Of a DNA stretch of 64,000 bases, positions 1-9,139 are shown in pieces. The DNA is taken from NCBI GenBank assembly GCA_963575745.1, contig CAUYUJ010003982.1, forward strand, positions 5,001 to 69,000, given 5' to 3'. Made by a program: the position numbers and the translations under genes. This DNA comes from Prorocentrum cordatum (taxonomy: Eukaryota; Sar; Dinophyceae; Prorocentrales; Prorocentraceae). Every line of letters begins with the position of its first letter. Within the stretch, counting starts at the first letter, position 1. The notes beneath the pieces were generated by a model that was not told the DNA's origin, ran no database searches, and was given only the letters and a program-made list of their open reading frames with translations.

Positions 1-267
1 CGTCCTGCCGCAGTGTCTACACCTAAATCAACACCAACGGAAGCAAACCTAGCGGGCATCCCTCGGGCTCTGAAAATTCTGGCAATGTGCTTACCTAGCT
101 CAGGAGAGGACGCCAAGACAACCGTTTTGTCCGAGACAGTGAGCCTTTTGAGTCTGAATCCCTCCGAGAAAGCTTCAGCTAAACCTTCCATCTCAGAAAC
201 AACAGTGGCCTGGGTGCCCTCAGATCTTCCCACAGTGTCATCGACGAAGGTCCATAACGAGGCCTGA
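1..267 (-). pseudogene. Non-LTR reverse transcriptase fragment (second LINE family)
   Basis: Read on the minus strand, this stretch is open for about 88 codons. It contains LWTFVDD, the reverse-transcriptase active-site box with its two aspartates at 237-242. Further on come a thumb-like segment (LKRLTVSDKTVVLASS) and DLGVDTAAG at the left edge. This order, an xVDD box, then a K-T/S-VV-x-AS segment, then DLGVD.AAG, is familiar from dinoflagellate LINE-like reverse transcriptases. It differs from the AYLDD-type enzyme of the longer copies at 26-37 kb, so it represents another family. The fragment runs off the left edge of the window, and its upstream side ends close to a GGA/CTC microsatellite. 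No start codon, fingers or endonuclease are visible here. The assignment is by motif reading only. Confidence 0.6.
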
Positions 268-300
268 GGGGCTCGAATGTGCGCAGCCTCCAGCACAGAA

Positions 301-365
301 TGCAAGGGGGAGGAGGAGGAGGAGGAGGAGGAGGAGGAGGAGGAGGAAGAGGAGGAGGACAGAGA
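301..365. repeat. (GGA)n microsatellite
   Basis: A nearly pure GAG/GGA trinucleotide run on the + strand, becoming GAGAGA-rich at its right side. It encodes only poly-Glu, poly-Gly or poly-Pro shadows. Confidence 0.95.
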
Positions 366-429
366 GAAGGCGGAAAGGAGGAATCAGGGAGGGAGAGACG
401 GATGGACGGAGCAGGCGGGGGAGGAGGAG

Positions 430-712
430 GACCCCAGCAAAGACGAGTTGCTAGATGCAGTTGCGCAAGATATTCCGTGGGTCTCACCCGAGCGACGTTT
501 TTTACACGCTATAGGCCCAGCAATCTGGGCGCAGATAGTGAGCGCTCGCGCGCAGCTGCGCGACCCGAATTACGACGCAATCTGTACTCGGATGTCTGTC
601 CAGATATTGGGCCACGTCCAATACAGCCAGTGCTGCCCGCAGATCCAAGTAACACCCGGTTTGGAAGTGGAGGTGCTGCCACAACTAAAGCGCGGACGGG
701 CTCGGGGCCCGT
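430..712 (+). other. Coding-like tract, unassigned
   Basis: An open + frame of about 94 codons with mixed composition (for example DIPWVSPERRFLHAIGPAIW) follows the GGA run. I recognise no family. It lies inside what I infer to be RPS23 intron sequence, so it may be a transposon remnant or chance. From 713 to about 1,045 I see no supportable feature. Confidence 0.2.
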
Positions 713-1048
713 GACATGGATCGCAGGAGTTCTTGATCCGAAGCTCTTGGGGGCCACCCAGGCGCTCGAGCACGCAAATGTTACTGTACAGACAGGATGT
801 GAAGTCTGGGAGGGCGATTGCGCAGCAGCTGCATTTATGATCGAGCAGCGAGGCCTCAGAAGGCGAAGGCGCGTGGAGGCAAAGCCAACGCAAGGTTAGA
901 ATAGAAAAGGCGGTTGTCACACACTTCTCCATCGCGCAGGTAAGCCCAGAGCACGAAAGCATGGTTACGGGTCATGTTAACGACAAAGTAGTTTCTTTGT
1001 GAAGCCGCGCGGAAACCCATTATCGAAGAGGAAGAAACATTACACATG

Positions 1049-1199
1049 CATAAACTTAGGAGTTCCGCGCGAATTTCTTGGATCTGCGCTGGACTCCCCC
1101 TCCCTGGCGCGCGGAGCGCGCCAGGGGCGGCACCGGAGGTGCCGCTAGTTCCCCCAGCGCAGATTCAAGAAATCCATGCGGAGTTCCGAAGGTTTATGT
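1049..1199. mobile_element. Palindromic foldback element, family P, copy 1
   Basis: The left arm (TAAACTTAGGAGTTCCGCGC...) is mirrored by the right arm (...GCGGAGTTCCGAAGGTTTA). The inverted repeat spans nearly the whole 150 bp around a GC-rich centre with GCGCGCGGAGCGCGC. Two relatives occur at 40,212-40,374 and 41,663-41,820. There is no coding capacity. A transcript would fold into a long hairpin. Confidence 0.75.
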
Positions 1200-1261
1200 T
1201 TACGCAGTTTGTTCGTGCACACTGTGGCCACACAAACATGCATACACTCACACGTTTTCAT

Positions 1262-1350
1262 GCTGGCGGCGCAGAGCGTCCTCAGGCCCGAGCAGCAGAC
1301 GGAAGTGCGAACTGCGATCGAGCATTGCCGAAGGCGCAGCGCACAAAGCG
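1262..1350 (+). repeat. Dispersed ~90-bp repeat, family Q, copy 1
   Basis: A segment starting GCTGGCGGCGCAGAGCGTCC and containing GCGATCGAGCATTGC is shared with 38,525-38,610 (same strand) and 19,043-19,120 (opposite strand). One frame keeps a similar peptide in all three (GGAE.PQARA...CDR). That could be a common coding ancestor or simply a young repeat. Function unknown. Confidence 0.65.
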
Positions 1351-1801
1351 TCGCACGCTGCAGCGTTCGAGCGATGGGCGTGTTAGAGCCACATGCAGAC
1401 ACCGCTCGAGCACTGAACTTCAGCCATCCAGAGTTCGGGCACTGATATATCCCCCCTTCCCGCTGGGTCGATTGGCGAATCCTCCCGTGGGGGCCTCGGC
1501 TCGGCTTCCTCGAGAGGGGTGCCGCGTGCGGGGTCTGCGCCCGCGGGGTATGGTCCCTGGGCCGTTCTCGAGATGCTGGAAGGTGTTTTGCTGGAGGGGA
1601 TCCCTGTCCCCCGCCCCCCAGAGAGTACTCTTGCGACAGGGTCGAACCGCTTACAACGGAGCGATGCCGACTTGCCGCGGACATCTGCGCGCGCAAGTTG
1701 CTGCCATGGCGCGAGGCCGCCGAAAGCGCCCCCGTTTCGAAGTGGTGTGCCGCGTTGGTTACCTGCGTGGGCCTTGTCCTCACGGGGAGGAGCCCCGACG
1801 A

Positions 1802-1984
1802 TTCGAGTAGGGGATCGACTACAGAACCGATTTACCCCAAAATTCAAAATTGCGCGTCGGATCTGCAATACACATACGTCGAAGGTTTGTAGATCTACGG
1901 ACATTCGACGTATCCTTGCTCGTGGACCCGACGACAAAATCAATTCTGGGGCAAATCGATTCTGTAGTCGACCCCCTACTCGAA
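1802..1984. mobile_element. Foldback element, family F1, copy 1
   Basis: The left arm (TTCGAGTAGGGGATCGACTA, continuing with CAGAACCGATTTACCCC) is the inverse of the right arm ending GTCGACCCCCTACTCGAA. Arms are about 45 bp around a unique centre. A longer relative with the same GTCGACTAC..AATCG ends lies at 17,355-17,770. Non-coding and MITE-like. No convincing target duplication could be read. Confidence 0.75.
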
Positions 1985-2141
1985 GTATAACTGCCTTCGC
2001 CGCTCGAATGAGTTCCGCCGAGTGGTTGCGTTCCCGTGCACCTCGGCTCGCGCGAATTTCTTGTCCGAAACGGCGCACGGATGGCGGCGGGACTTCTTGG
2101 CCGGATTCTGCCGAGGAGGAGGGGATTTGGGCGCTGTGTAA

Positions 2142-2286
2142 TGGGGGGGTCATAAATGGGGGGGTGGCGAGGGCGGTTCGAAAAGGTACCCAAACGGTAC
2201 CGAAACGAGCCCCCTGGGGTTCCAGAGGGGCCCGAAAGGGGCACGAAAGGGGACCGTTTCTGACCCCCCCATTTGTGACCCCCCCA
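2142..2286. mobile_element. Foldback element, family F2
   Basis: It starts TGGGGGGGTCATAAATGGGG and ends with the inverse (CCCCATTTGTGACCCCCCCA), giving terminal inverted repeats of about 25 bp. The centre has the smaller repeats GGTACC..GGTACC and AAAGGGGCACGAAAGGGG. Non-coding. Confidence 0.75.
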
Positions 2287-2446
2287 GTAAGCCACGCCCA
2301 AGGGATGGCGGGGTTCGTCAGTTGGCAGGCTCTGCTCCTGCTCCTCCCCGGAGGGTGGTGCAGGAGGGGACCTGAGCGAGACGATTTATCTTGCGGCAGG
2401 CTGTGCCGATGGTTGCAGGCCAGCGAATCCTCTTGCTCGGCGGCGA

Positions 2447-2622
2447 GCGAAAGGGGGGGATTGGGAAAGGGGGGGTACGAAATCTGCTGCATGCAGCTGG
2501 TTTCGGCCTCACCGAGGGGCCCATTCCTCGATACATGGGCGCCTCTGGCGCCGGGAGGCGCCGGGAAAATCAGCTACGTGAGCTGATTCTCAAACCCCCC
2601 CTTTGCTATCCCCCCCTTTCGC
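2447..2622. mobile_element. Foldback element, family F3, copy 1
   Basis: The left end GCGAAAGGGGGGGATTGGGA plus AAGGGGGGGT is mirrored by ACCCCCCCTTTGCTATCCCC plus CCCTTTCGC at the right end. The 15-bp sequence CTCGGCGGCGAGCGA occurs just before the left end and again just after the right end, where the next foldback starts. That may be a target duplication or shared flank. A related half is seen inverted near 60,600-60,650. Confidence 0.7.
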
Positions 2623-2636
2623 CCGACCCGATACTC

Positions 2637-2827
2637 GGCGGCGAGCGAGGGGGGGAAGTGAGAAAGAGAGGGCCTCCTCAGAAGGTCCGGAAGTACCCCG
2701 GCCTTCTGAGAAGTTGTCTCGGCCTTCCCCGAAGACACAGAAGACTTCTCAGAAGGCGCGAGGGCTTCTAAGAGAAGTCCCGCCGAGAAGGCCTTCTCCT
2801 TCTCATTTCCCCCCCTCGCTCGCCGCC
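2637..2827. mobile_element. Foldback element, family F4
   Basis: The left arm GGCGGCGAGCGAGGGGGGGA (continuing AGTGAGAA) is the inverse of the right arm TTCTCATTTCCCCCCCTCGC plus TCGCCGCC, about 39 bp with few mismatches. The interior has several GCCTTCTGAGAAG-type small palindromes. Non-coding. Confidence 0.75.
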
Positions 2828-2876
2828 AACTTACACGCTGCTCGGGTGCGAGCGAGCCGCTGAAAAGGCTGCGCAG

Positions 2877-3290
2877 ATTGTGGCGCTGTGCGTACACATC
2901 GCCCCCTTCTAGTCCGCTCCCCCTCCGCTCCAGCCCCTCCTGCTGCCCATGCGTGCCCTCCCCCGTCCTCCCGCATCCCCCTCTCCTCCGCGGAGGAGCG
3001 GGGGGAGGCAGGGAGGAGAGCGGGCTGCGAGAGGGAGGTGGGAAGACTGGGCAGAGAGATGGAGGAGCAGACATGAGGAGGAGGAAGAGGAGGAGGAGGA
3101 GGGGGACGGGGAACGAGACTGGGCAGAGGAGGCGGGTGCAGACTGGGCCGAGAGGAGACAGGGTAGATTGGGCAGAAAGGCCGAAGAGACGGAGGAGAGC
3201 AAGAAGTGCGGGAGGAGGAGGAAGAGGAGGAGGAGGAGGAGGAAAGGATGGAGGGCGGCAAGGGGGCGGGGGAGGGAAGGGGGATGATGA
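2877..3290. repeat. C/T-rich then (GGA)n low-complexity tract
   Basis: Pyrimidine-rich sequence up to about 2,990 is followed by GGA/GAG-rich repeats (purest at 3,067-3,110 and 3,208-3,250). No coding support; open frames here are low-complexity shadows. Confidence 0.8.
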
Positions 3291-3343
3291 GTGGAGAGCC
3301 AGGGAGGGTGCGAGGTAAGTGAAGAGACGGGGTGCTCTGGCAG

Positions 3344-3380
3344 GGACGGCTGCCTCAACTTCGTCGACGAGAACGACGAG
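3344..3380 (+). CDS. RPS23: RPS23 internal exon: 40S ribosomal protein S23 (uS12)
   Basis: The exon reads (G)-DGCLNFVDENDE. This is the universally conserved uS12 segment that in eukaryotes precedes VL(V/I).GFGR.GHAVGD. uS12 sits at the decoding centre of the small ribosomal subunit. The acceptor is CTCTGGCAG|G at 3,343/3,344; the donor side is GAG|GCTCGC at 3,380/3,381. The next peptide of the protein begins exactly at 17,828, so the two are most simply two exons of one gene separated by about 14.4 kb. The roughly 88 N-terminal residues are not found upstream in the window and would have to lie to the left. The exon is only 37 nt, so identification rests on its order and exact join with the two later exons. 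It could instead be an exon-like fragment duplicated here. Confidence 0.75.
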
Positions 3381-3419
3381 GCTCGCTCATCGGCCGACGC
3401 GACGAGGACATGGCGACAA

Positions 3420-3620
3420 CATCCTCTTTTTTGCGTCTCCCCTTTTGCCCCTTCGACGACGACCACGACGACAACGACAACGACGAACACTACGGCCACG
3501 CACCACCACGACGACGACGTCCACGACCACCACGACCACGGACCACCACAACCACCACGACCACGACGATCACGACGACCACGACAGCGGCGACGACTGC
3601 GACTGCGACTGCGACTGACT
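3420..3620. repeat. (GAC/CCA)n trinucleotide tract
   Basis: An imperfect ACG/ACC repeat (GACGACGACCACGACGACAA type), open in several frames as Thr/Asp/His/Arg homopolymers. Confidence 0.9.
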
Positions 3621-3845
3621 GAGACGACCAGGGGATCGCCTCTAAGGCATGCGCGTGAGCAGTCGGCTTTGTACCATAGCCCGAGAGGGCGGCGGGGCCG
3701 TCGGCAGCGTGCGAGGCTCTGGAGTATCCTGCCGCAGGCGCCGATTTCTGCCTCGAAACAGCGTGGGTGGGTCGCGGGTGGGTCGCGGAGAGGGTCGCGG
3801 GGTGGGGCGTAAAGCAGGTCGCGGAGGACGCGGGGGCGGGGACAA

Positions 3846-3965
3846 CGCAACAACAACAACAACAACAATCATTTTACCCGAACGCTCAGTGTTCTCACCA
3901 GTGCCAGGGTTTTCATACGACGCCCGCCAATACCCCCACTTTGTGGGGGGGCCGGTTCAAGCTCT
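3846..3965 (+). repeat. CAA/hairpin dispersed element, diverged copy
   Basis: It has the same order of blocks as the copies at 4,741, 6,957 and 9,349: (CAA)n, then CAATCATTTTA, a TTCATACGACGCCCGCCAAT block, and a terminal hairpin CCCCCACTTTGTGGGGG. The hairpin arms differ from the other copies but still pair. Confidence 0.5.
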
Positions 3966-4099
3966 ACCACATTTCCAAACGACTCTTCGCCACCACCCAC
4001 ACCCAGCTTCCCGCCCTATGACGTTCGGACACTTCACTTCGTGGCATGCGGACGACCGTGGCTACTACACTGGCGCATGGTTTCAATGACTTCTTGTGG

Positions 4100-4740
4100 T
4101 AACATCTTGTGGAAACTAGCTTAGTATACGACGACGACGATTTGAAGGGCCTACGGTGCGAAAAATGATTTTATGTTGCGCGGTGCTAAAATTCCTACGA
4201 AACCCAATGGTTTTTGAAGATTTCGGCGTGCGCACGGAAAGAAAAAACGAATGTGTCCCGCATGGTATTATTTGACAGGGATGATGGCCCTGGCAGGTGC
4301 GCAACCGTTGTTGGAGAAGTTCGAAGCACGTGAAGAAGTTGATCGCAAAAGCCCGTTTGACAGAAATGTTTAAAAAAGTTGGGTTTCCTGCAAATCCGCA
4401 AGAGCGCGCGGGATGAAATTGTGACACTTTTTTTTTAAAAAAAAAAACCATTGGTTTTTTGATGTTTTTATGTTGAAATCGTTACGAACACTAAGGTTTT
4501 GGAAGGATTTCGTCTTGCGCGCGCGAATGTCCACTTTACCTTATTTTTTGCAAGGGATTCTTGAAGTTTGGTTATTTTAGAACAAGAAATTTCATTTTAT
4601 AGTGTTTTTTGCAAGGGACAGCGGGGGGGAACAAAACAACCGGATCTTGATGACATCGTATTACCTGAGGCTTCCTCACGAAAATGATGAAAATGTAGCT
4701 GCGGCCTAGGCGCGGCGAGGGGGTCGCGCACCAGGGGTCC
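4100..4740. other. AT-rich low-copy stretch, nothing recognised
   Basis: The composition drops sharply to AT-rich here. A long T/A run lies at 4,429-4,451. Two diverged direct repeats are seen, around 4,182-4,240 and 4,470-4,530 (shared AAACCCAATGG../ACACTAAGG.. and TTTCG.CTTGCGCGCGC). No gene or RNA could be supported. Confidence 0.5.
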
Positions 4741-4935
4741 CAACAATAATTATTCTTTAGAATAAATAATGTTCAACAACAACAACAACAATAAGCTTCA
4801 GATTGTTCGCCCTAATATGCTCGAGTGTCCAAAAACGCGTATTTCCCAAACCCTCGATACCCGCCCTCTTCTTCTTCGATCGAACCCCTTTTGGGGGGTA
4901 TACCGTTCTTCCCTGCAGGCCGGGCCCCGGCAAGC
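4741..4935 (+). repeat. CAA/hairpin dispersed element, copy 2
   Basis: Blocks in order: CAACAATAATTATT, (CAA)n at 4,773-4,792, TATTTCCCAAACCCTCGATA, CTTCGATCG, the hairpin CCCCTTTTGGGG, and GGCCGGGCCCCGGCAA. The block order matches 7,080-7,320 and 9,475-9,700. It is followed by GCCACGAAGGGC-type satellite. Non-coding. Confidence 0.7.
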
Positions 4936-5039
4936 GGCGGGACGGCCGCGGACCGTCGGCCTGGCCAGCGGCAGGGCTGATCGGCGGGGCGGCCGCGGAC
5001 CGTTGACCCGACCCCAAGAGGGACGGACAGGGGACCGAC

Positions 5040-5350
5040 CACGACGACGATGACGATGACGATGTCGAAGACGACGGCGACGACGACGACGACGACGGCG
5101 AGCGAAAGCGAGAGCGAGAGAGAACGACAGCAGGGCCACGAAGGGCACGAAGTAGGCCACGAAGGGCGACAGCGGGGACACGAAGGGAATGCGTATGGGG
5201 CCACGAAGAGCGCGAACGAGCGGGGGCCACGAAGTGCAGATTATGCAGGGCCACAGAAGGCAACTATGGGGCCACTGAGGGTAGCAAATGGGCCACGTAG
5301 GACAGTGAGAGGGGACACTAATGTCGAAAGCGGGGCCACGAAGGGCATGC
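5040..5350 (+). repeat. (GAC)n run then GCCACGAAGGGC satellite
   Basis: GACGACGACG repeats to about 5,100, then degenerate tandem copies of GGGCCACGAAGGGCA mixed with GGGCCACTGAGGGTA. The same satellite is amplified at 7,300-8,005 and 8,960-9,110. Confidence 0.75.
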
Positions 5351-5629
5351 ACATGGGGTCACAACGGGTGCGACTCCTGGGCGCCTGGGTGTCGGGAGCG
5401 CGGCGCTTGGGCAAATTACAGGAAATTTTGTACGCTTCGCGTATCCCCACCAGCCCATCTCAAAACAGCCACTCTTGCGAAGCATGCCGACAGTCGTGGT
5501 TTTCAGGCGTGTTTCCGCCGGCCCCCGCATATCTCCCCTGTTCCTCCTTCCTCCCGCCTCCTTGTACATCCTCCTTGTGGTGGGAGCGGGAGAAGGACGA
5601 GGCGGAGGAGGAGGGAGAGAAAGCGCTCC

Positions 5630-6005
5630 TCGTGGTTTGAGTCGTTTGGGGTTTCTCGTCCTGGTGTGAGTCGTTCGGGCCCTTCTTCCTGGTGTGAGTC
5701 GTTCGGGCTCTTCGTGGTGTGAGTCGTTCGGGCTCTTCGTCCTGGTGTGAGTCGTTCGGGCTTCTCGTGGTGTGAGTTGTTCGGGCCCCTCGTCCTGGTG
5801 TGAGTCGTTCGGGCCCCTCCTCCTGGTGTGACTCGTTCGGGCTTTTCGTGGTGTGAGTCGTTCGGGGCCCTCGTCGTGGTGTGAGTCGTTCGGGCTCCTC
5901 GTGGTGTGAGTCGTTCGGGCGCCTCGTCCTGGTGTGAGTCGTCGGGGCCCCTCCTTCTGGTGTGAGTCGTTCGGGCTCTTCGTGGTGTGAGTCGTTCGGG
6001 CCCCT
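5630..6005. repeat. Tandem GTGTGAGTCGTTCGGGC minisatellite
   Basis: About 13 head-to-tail units of 23 or 28-29 bp, alternating endings (CTCGTCCTG, CTCGTG, CTCCTCCTG). It lies inside composite repeat T and is shorter in the copy at 29,620-29,820. Confidence 0.85.
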
Positions 6006-6044
6006 CGTCCCTCGCTTGGCGGCCCCAGGGGATTCTAGGAGCGC

Positions 6045-6335
6045 CTAGGGTGCCTTGGGGGAGCCTGTTCGGGCCTCTTGGGAGCCTCTTGGAGGGCGTC
6101 TTGGGGGCCTCTTGGCGGCCCCAGGGGCTTCCAGGAGCGTCTTGGGTGCCTCGGGGGAGCCTCTTGGAGCCTCTTGGAGGCCTCTTGGGGCGTCTTCGGC
6201 GCCTCTTGGGGCCTCTTGGGGGCCTCTTGGGGGCATCTTGGGGGCCTCTTGGAGGCCTCTTGGGGGCCTCCTGGGGGCCTCTTGGGCCCATCTTGGGGCC
6301 TCTTGGTGCCTCCTGGGCGCTTCTTGGGGCCATCT
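6045..6335. repeat. 11-bp periodic CTTGGGGGCCT repeat
   Basis: More than 20 imperfect units with a spacing of about 11 bp. Degenerate relatives occur at 12,370-12,860 and 29,880-30,000, and inverted at 20,940-21,215, 25,740-26,000, 49,070-49,400 and 61,480-61,950. Confidence 0.8.
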
Positions 6336-6784
6336 TGGAGGAAATCGATCAAAGAAGAGGGGAGCTTCAATTAGCACTGCCCCCTCAGAAGGGCAACATG
6401 GGCCCAAAACTTTCGTAAAATCAATGATTTGGGTTTCGAGGAAGAGGGCAGCTTTAAGGAGCGCTGCCCCCTCAGAAGGCCAAAATGGGGCCAAAACCGC
6501 AGTAAAATCAATGATTTTGGCTTCAAAGAAGAGGAGAGCATTTTTTCTGGTCCCCCCCGTCGGGGCCAGAATCCTCGTGAGGGGTGTCGTTTTTTAGCCC
6601 TCCCAGGAGTCGAAAAGGGCCCCCCCTGACCACCCGCGAAAGGACCTCTCCAGGCCCAGGGGGAGGGGGTAGGGGGAGGGGTAAACCCCTCCCCGAAGGG
6701 GAAAGAGGGTTGAGAACAGAGCGGGCTCTCTAAACCACTCACGCCCCAAGGGCTGGTGGGATTCCAACGCAAGGCCATTCTTCA

Positions 6785-6955
6785 GGAAGTTGCAAGCATG
6801 TCTCCAGCGAGAGCGCGACTCCAGAGCGCCAGGAGAGCGATTCCTGAATAAGTTGTCAGAAAGTCCCAAGCGAGAGCGCGATTCCTGAATGAAATGCGAG
6901 GAAGTCTCAGGCGGGAGCGGGGGTCCTGGCTAAATTAGGAGGAAGTTTCAAGCGG
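6785..6955. repeat. ~45-bp repeat (GAGGAAGTCTCAAGCGGGAGCG)
   Basis: Four degenerate units alternating GGAAGTCTCAGGCGGGAGCG with CGATTCCTGAATGAAAT. Related blocks lie at 9,140-9,350 (directly in front of another CAA element) and at 19,262-19,410. Confidence 0.7.
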
Positions 6956-6956
6956 G

Positions 6957-7320
6957 AGCCGTTGTTGTTGTAACCCGGGGGCCAGGGGCCCAGTTTGAGC
7001 ATCAAGATTTTTTCTATCAAAAAACAGGGAGCGAGCGTCGAAGGACACATTTTGATGGAGAAAAAACAGTATGCACCGGTGGGGGGATCAACAATAATTA
7101 TTTTCTGAAATGAAAACTCAACAGCAACAGCAACAGCAACAGGAACAAGAAAAGCAACAACAACCACAATTACACCAATCATTTTATGACTGTTCGCTCG
7201 TCTCTGCTCGAATGTCATTCAAAGTGTATTTCCCAAACCCTCGCTACCCGCCCTCGTCGTCTTCGATCGTGCCCCTTTTGGGGGGTATATCTTCCCAGCA
7301 GGCCGGGCCCCGGCAACAGA
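6957..7320 (+). repeat. CAA/hairpin dispersed element, copy 3
   Basis: It begins GTTGTTGTTGTAACCCGGGG and carries TTTCTATCAAAAAACAGGGA, a GGGGGGATCAACAATAATTA block, (CAA/CAG)n at 7,112-7,165, ATTTCCCAAACCCTCGCTAC and the hairpin CCCCTTTTGGGG. The opening GTTGTTGTTG and the CAACAGCAACAA are inverse, so the first 200 bp can fold. Confidence 0.75.
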
Positions 7321-8005
7321 GGGCAGCAAGGGGGCCACGACGGGCTACGCTGGGGCCACGAAGGGGGACAGCAACGGGGCCACTGAGGGCACGAACGACT
7401 GGGTTCCACGAAGGGCGAACATATGGGCCACGAAGGGCAACGAGGGGGCCTCTGAGGGCAGCGGGGGGGGGGGGCACGTAGGGCTACACTGGGGCCACGA
7501 AGGGCAGCAATGGGGCCACTGAGGGCACGAGCGATTGGGGGCCACGAAGGGCGTATATATGGGCCACACAGGGCAGCGAGGGAACCACTGAAGGCAGCAG
7601 CGGGGCCACGAAGGGCGGCAATGGGGCCACTGAGGGCACGAGCGACTGGGGGCCACGACGGGCGTATATATGGGCCACAAAGGGCTTACGCCGGGGCCAC
7701 GAAGGGCAGCAATGGGGCCACTGAGGGCACGAGCGACTGGGGGCCACGAAGGGCGAGTACATGGGCCACAAAGGGCAGCGAGGGGGCCACTGAGGACAGC
7801 GGGGGGGAGGCACACGGGGCTACATTGGGGCCACGAAGGTCAGCAATGGGGCCACTGAGGGCACGAGCGACTGGGGGCCACGAAGGGCGTATATATGGGC
7901 CACACAGGGCAGCGAGGGAACCACTGAAGGCAGCAGCGGAGCCACGAAGGGAGGAAATGGGGCCATTGAGGTCACGAGCGACTGGGGGCCACGAAGGGCG
8001 TGTGT
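7300..8005. repeat. GCCACGAAGGGC satellite array
   Basis: Tandem, higher-order array of GGGGCCACTGAGGGCACGAG and GGGGCCACGAAGGGCGTATA type units. Large blocks of roughly 300 bp recur (compare 7,500-7,620 with 7,850-7,960). Open frames in both directions are repeat artefacts. Confidence 0.85.
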
Positions 8006-8139
8006 GTATGTGTATATATAGGACTCAGCACGCACCATGAACCCACCTTTTTCTTTTGGAAGATGTCAAGAGAAAAGGGGGGCGGAAGGCGCGCGCGGCA
8101 ACCGTAAAGGAAGAAGTGTGGCAGAAAGGTTGGTTGTGT

Positions 8140-8835
8140 GATGGAGAAGACAGGTGTGGAGTATCGGGTGTAGTGTTGAGGACGGAGGGTGTGGCGTATT
8201 GGATGGTGTGTAGAAGACGGAGGGAGTGGAGTACAAGGGTATTTTCAAGTTCAGCTTGGGGAGGGAGCCTGTTGAGTGTCGGGTGGTGTGTTGGGGACGG
8301 AGGCTGTGGAGTACCGGATGGTGTGTAGGAGACGGAGGGAGTGGAGTACAAGGGCATTTTCAAGTTCAGCTTGGGAAGGGAGCCTGTGGAGTATCGGGTG
8401 GTGTGTTGGAGACGGAGGGTGTTGAGTACTGGATGATGTGTTTGAGACGGAGGGAGTAGAGTACAAGTGTATTTTCAAGTTCAGCTTGGGAAGGGAGCCT
8501 GTTGAGTATCGGGTGGTGTGTTTGGGACGGAGGGTGTGGAGTACCCGATGGCGTGTTGAAGACTGAGGGAGTTGAGTAGAAGGTTATTTTCAAGTTCAGC
8601 TTGGGGAGGGAGCCTGTGGGGTATCGGGTGGTATGTTGGAGACGGAGGGTGTTGAGTAGAAGGTTATCTTCAAGTTCAGCTTGGGGAGGGAGCCTGTGGA
8701 GTATCGGGTGGTGTGTTGGAGACGGAGGGAGTGGATTACAAGGTATTTTCAAGTTGAGCTTGGGGAGGGAGCCTGTTGAGTATCGGGTGGAGTGTTGGGG
8801 ACTGAGGGTGTGGAGTACCGGATGGTGTCTGCCAA
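8140..8835. repeat. 115-bp satellite
   Basis: ATTTTCAAGTTCAGCTTGGG recurs at 8,241, 8,356, 8,471 and 8,586 (exact 115-bp steps), then at 8,666 and 8,744 (shortened 80/78-bp units). Each unit carries GAGACGGAGGG, GAGTATCGGGTGGTGTG and GGGAGCCTGT. Confidence 0.9.
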
Positions 8836-8928
8836 GAATGAGCCTCAAAATAAAGTCCGAAAATCGTAGGGATCATATATGATTTCATATTTAATCTGGA
8901 GAAAGGGGTGTTCGTGGTGCGTGCTGAC

Positions 8929-9115
8929 GGCTATATATATATATATATATATATGGGCCACAAATGGCAGCAAGGGGCCACTGAGGGCAGCATCGGGGCC
9001 ACGAAGGGCAGCGACTGGGCCACAAGGGGAGGGGTCACGAAGGGCAGCAGTGAGGCACAAAGGGCGGGAGCGAGCATGGGGCACGAAGGGCATGAACCTG
9101 ACGGGCAGGCCGAGC
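8929..9115. repeat. (TA)n run and short GCCACGAAGGGC array
   Basis: A (TA)n tract at about 8,931-8,954 is followed by the same GGGCCAC satellite as at 7,300-8,005. Confidence 0.85.
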
Positions 9116-9139
9116 GGGCGGATCGATCGTGAGTTCTGC

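Larger units (their letters stand above)
5438..6780 (+). repeat. Composite dispersed repeat T, full-length copy
   Basis: The block order is CTTCGCGTATCCCCACCAGC, GAAGCATGCCGACAGTCGTG, CTTCCTCCCGCCTCCTTGTA, tandem GTGTGAGTCGTTCGGGC units (5,630-6,005), 11-bp CTTGGGGGCCT units (6,045-6,335), GAAATCGATCAAAGAAGAGG (two or three related AGGGCAGC..AAAATCAATGATTT copies), then CGGGGCCAGAATCCTCGTGA and the tail ending GGGCTGGTGGGATTCC. A second copy in the same order lies at 29,415-30,430. Parts recur inverted at 20,720-21,215 and 25,715-26,115. Confidence 0.75.

Noticed and set aside
1697-1800. Possible exon (ARKLLPWREAAESAPVSKWC)
   Set aside because: Looks weakly coding, but neither a splice pair nor a family could be supported, and it overlaps the start of a foldback element.
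3315-3343. AG|GTAAGT...CAG|G just before the first RPS23 exon as a 29-nt intron
   Set aside because: Too short for a plausible intron, and the sequence upstream (GGA repeat) does not encode the preceding S23 residues.
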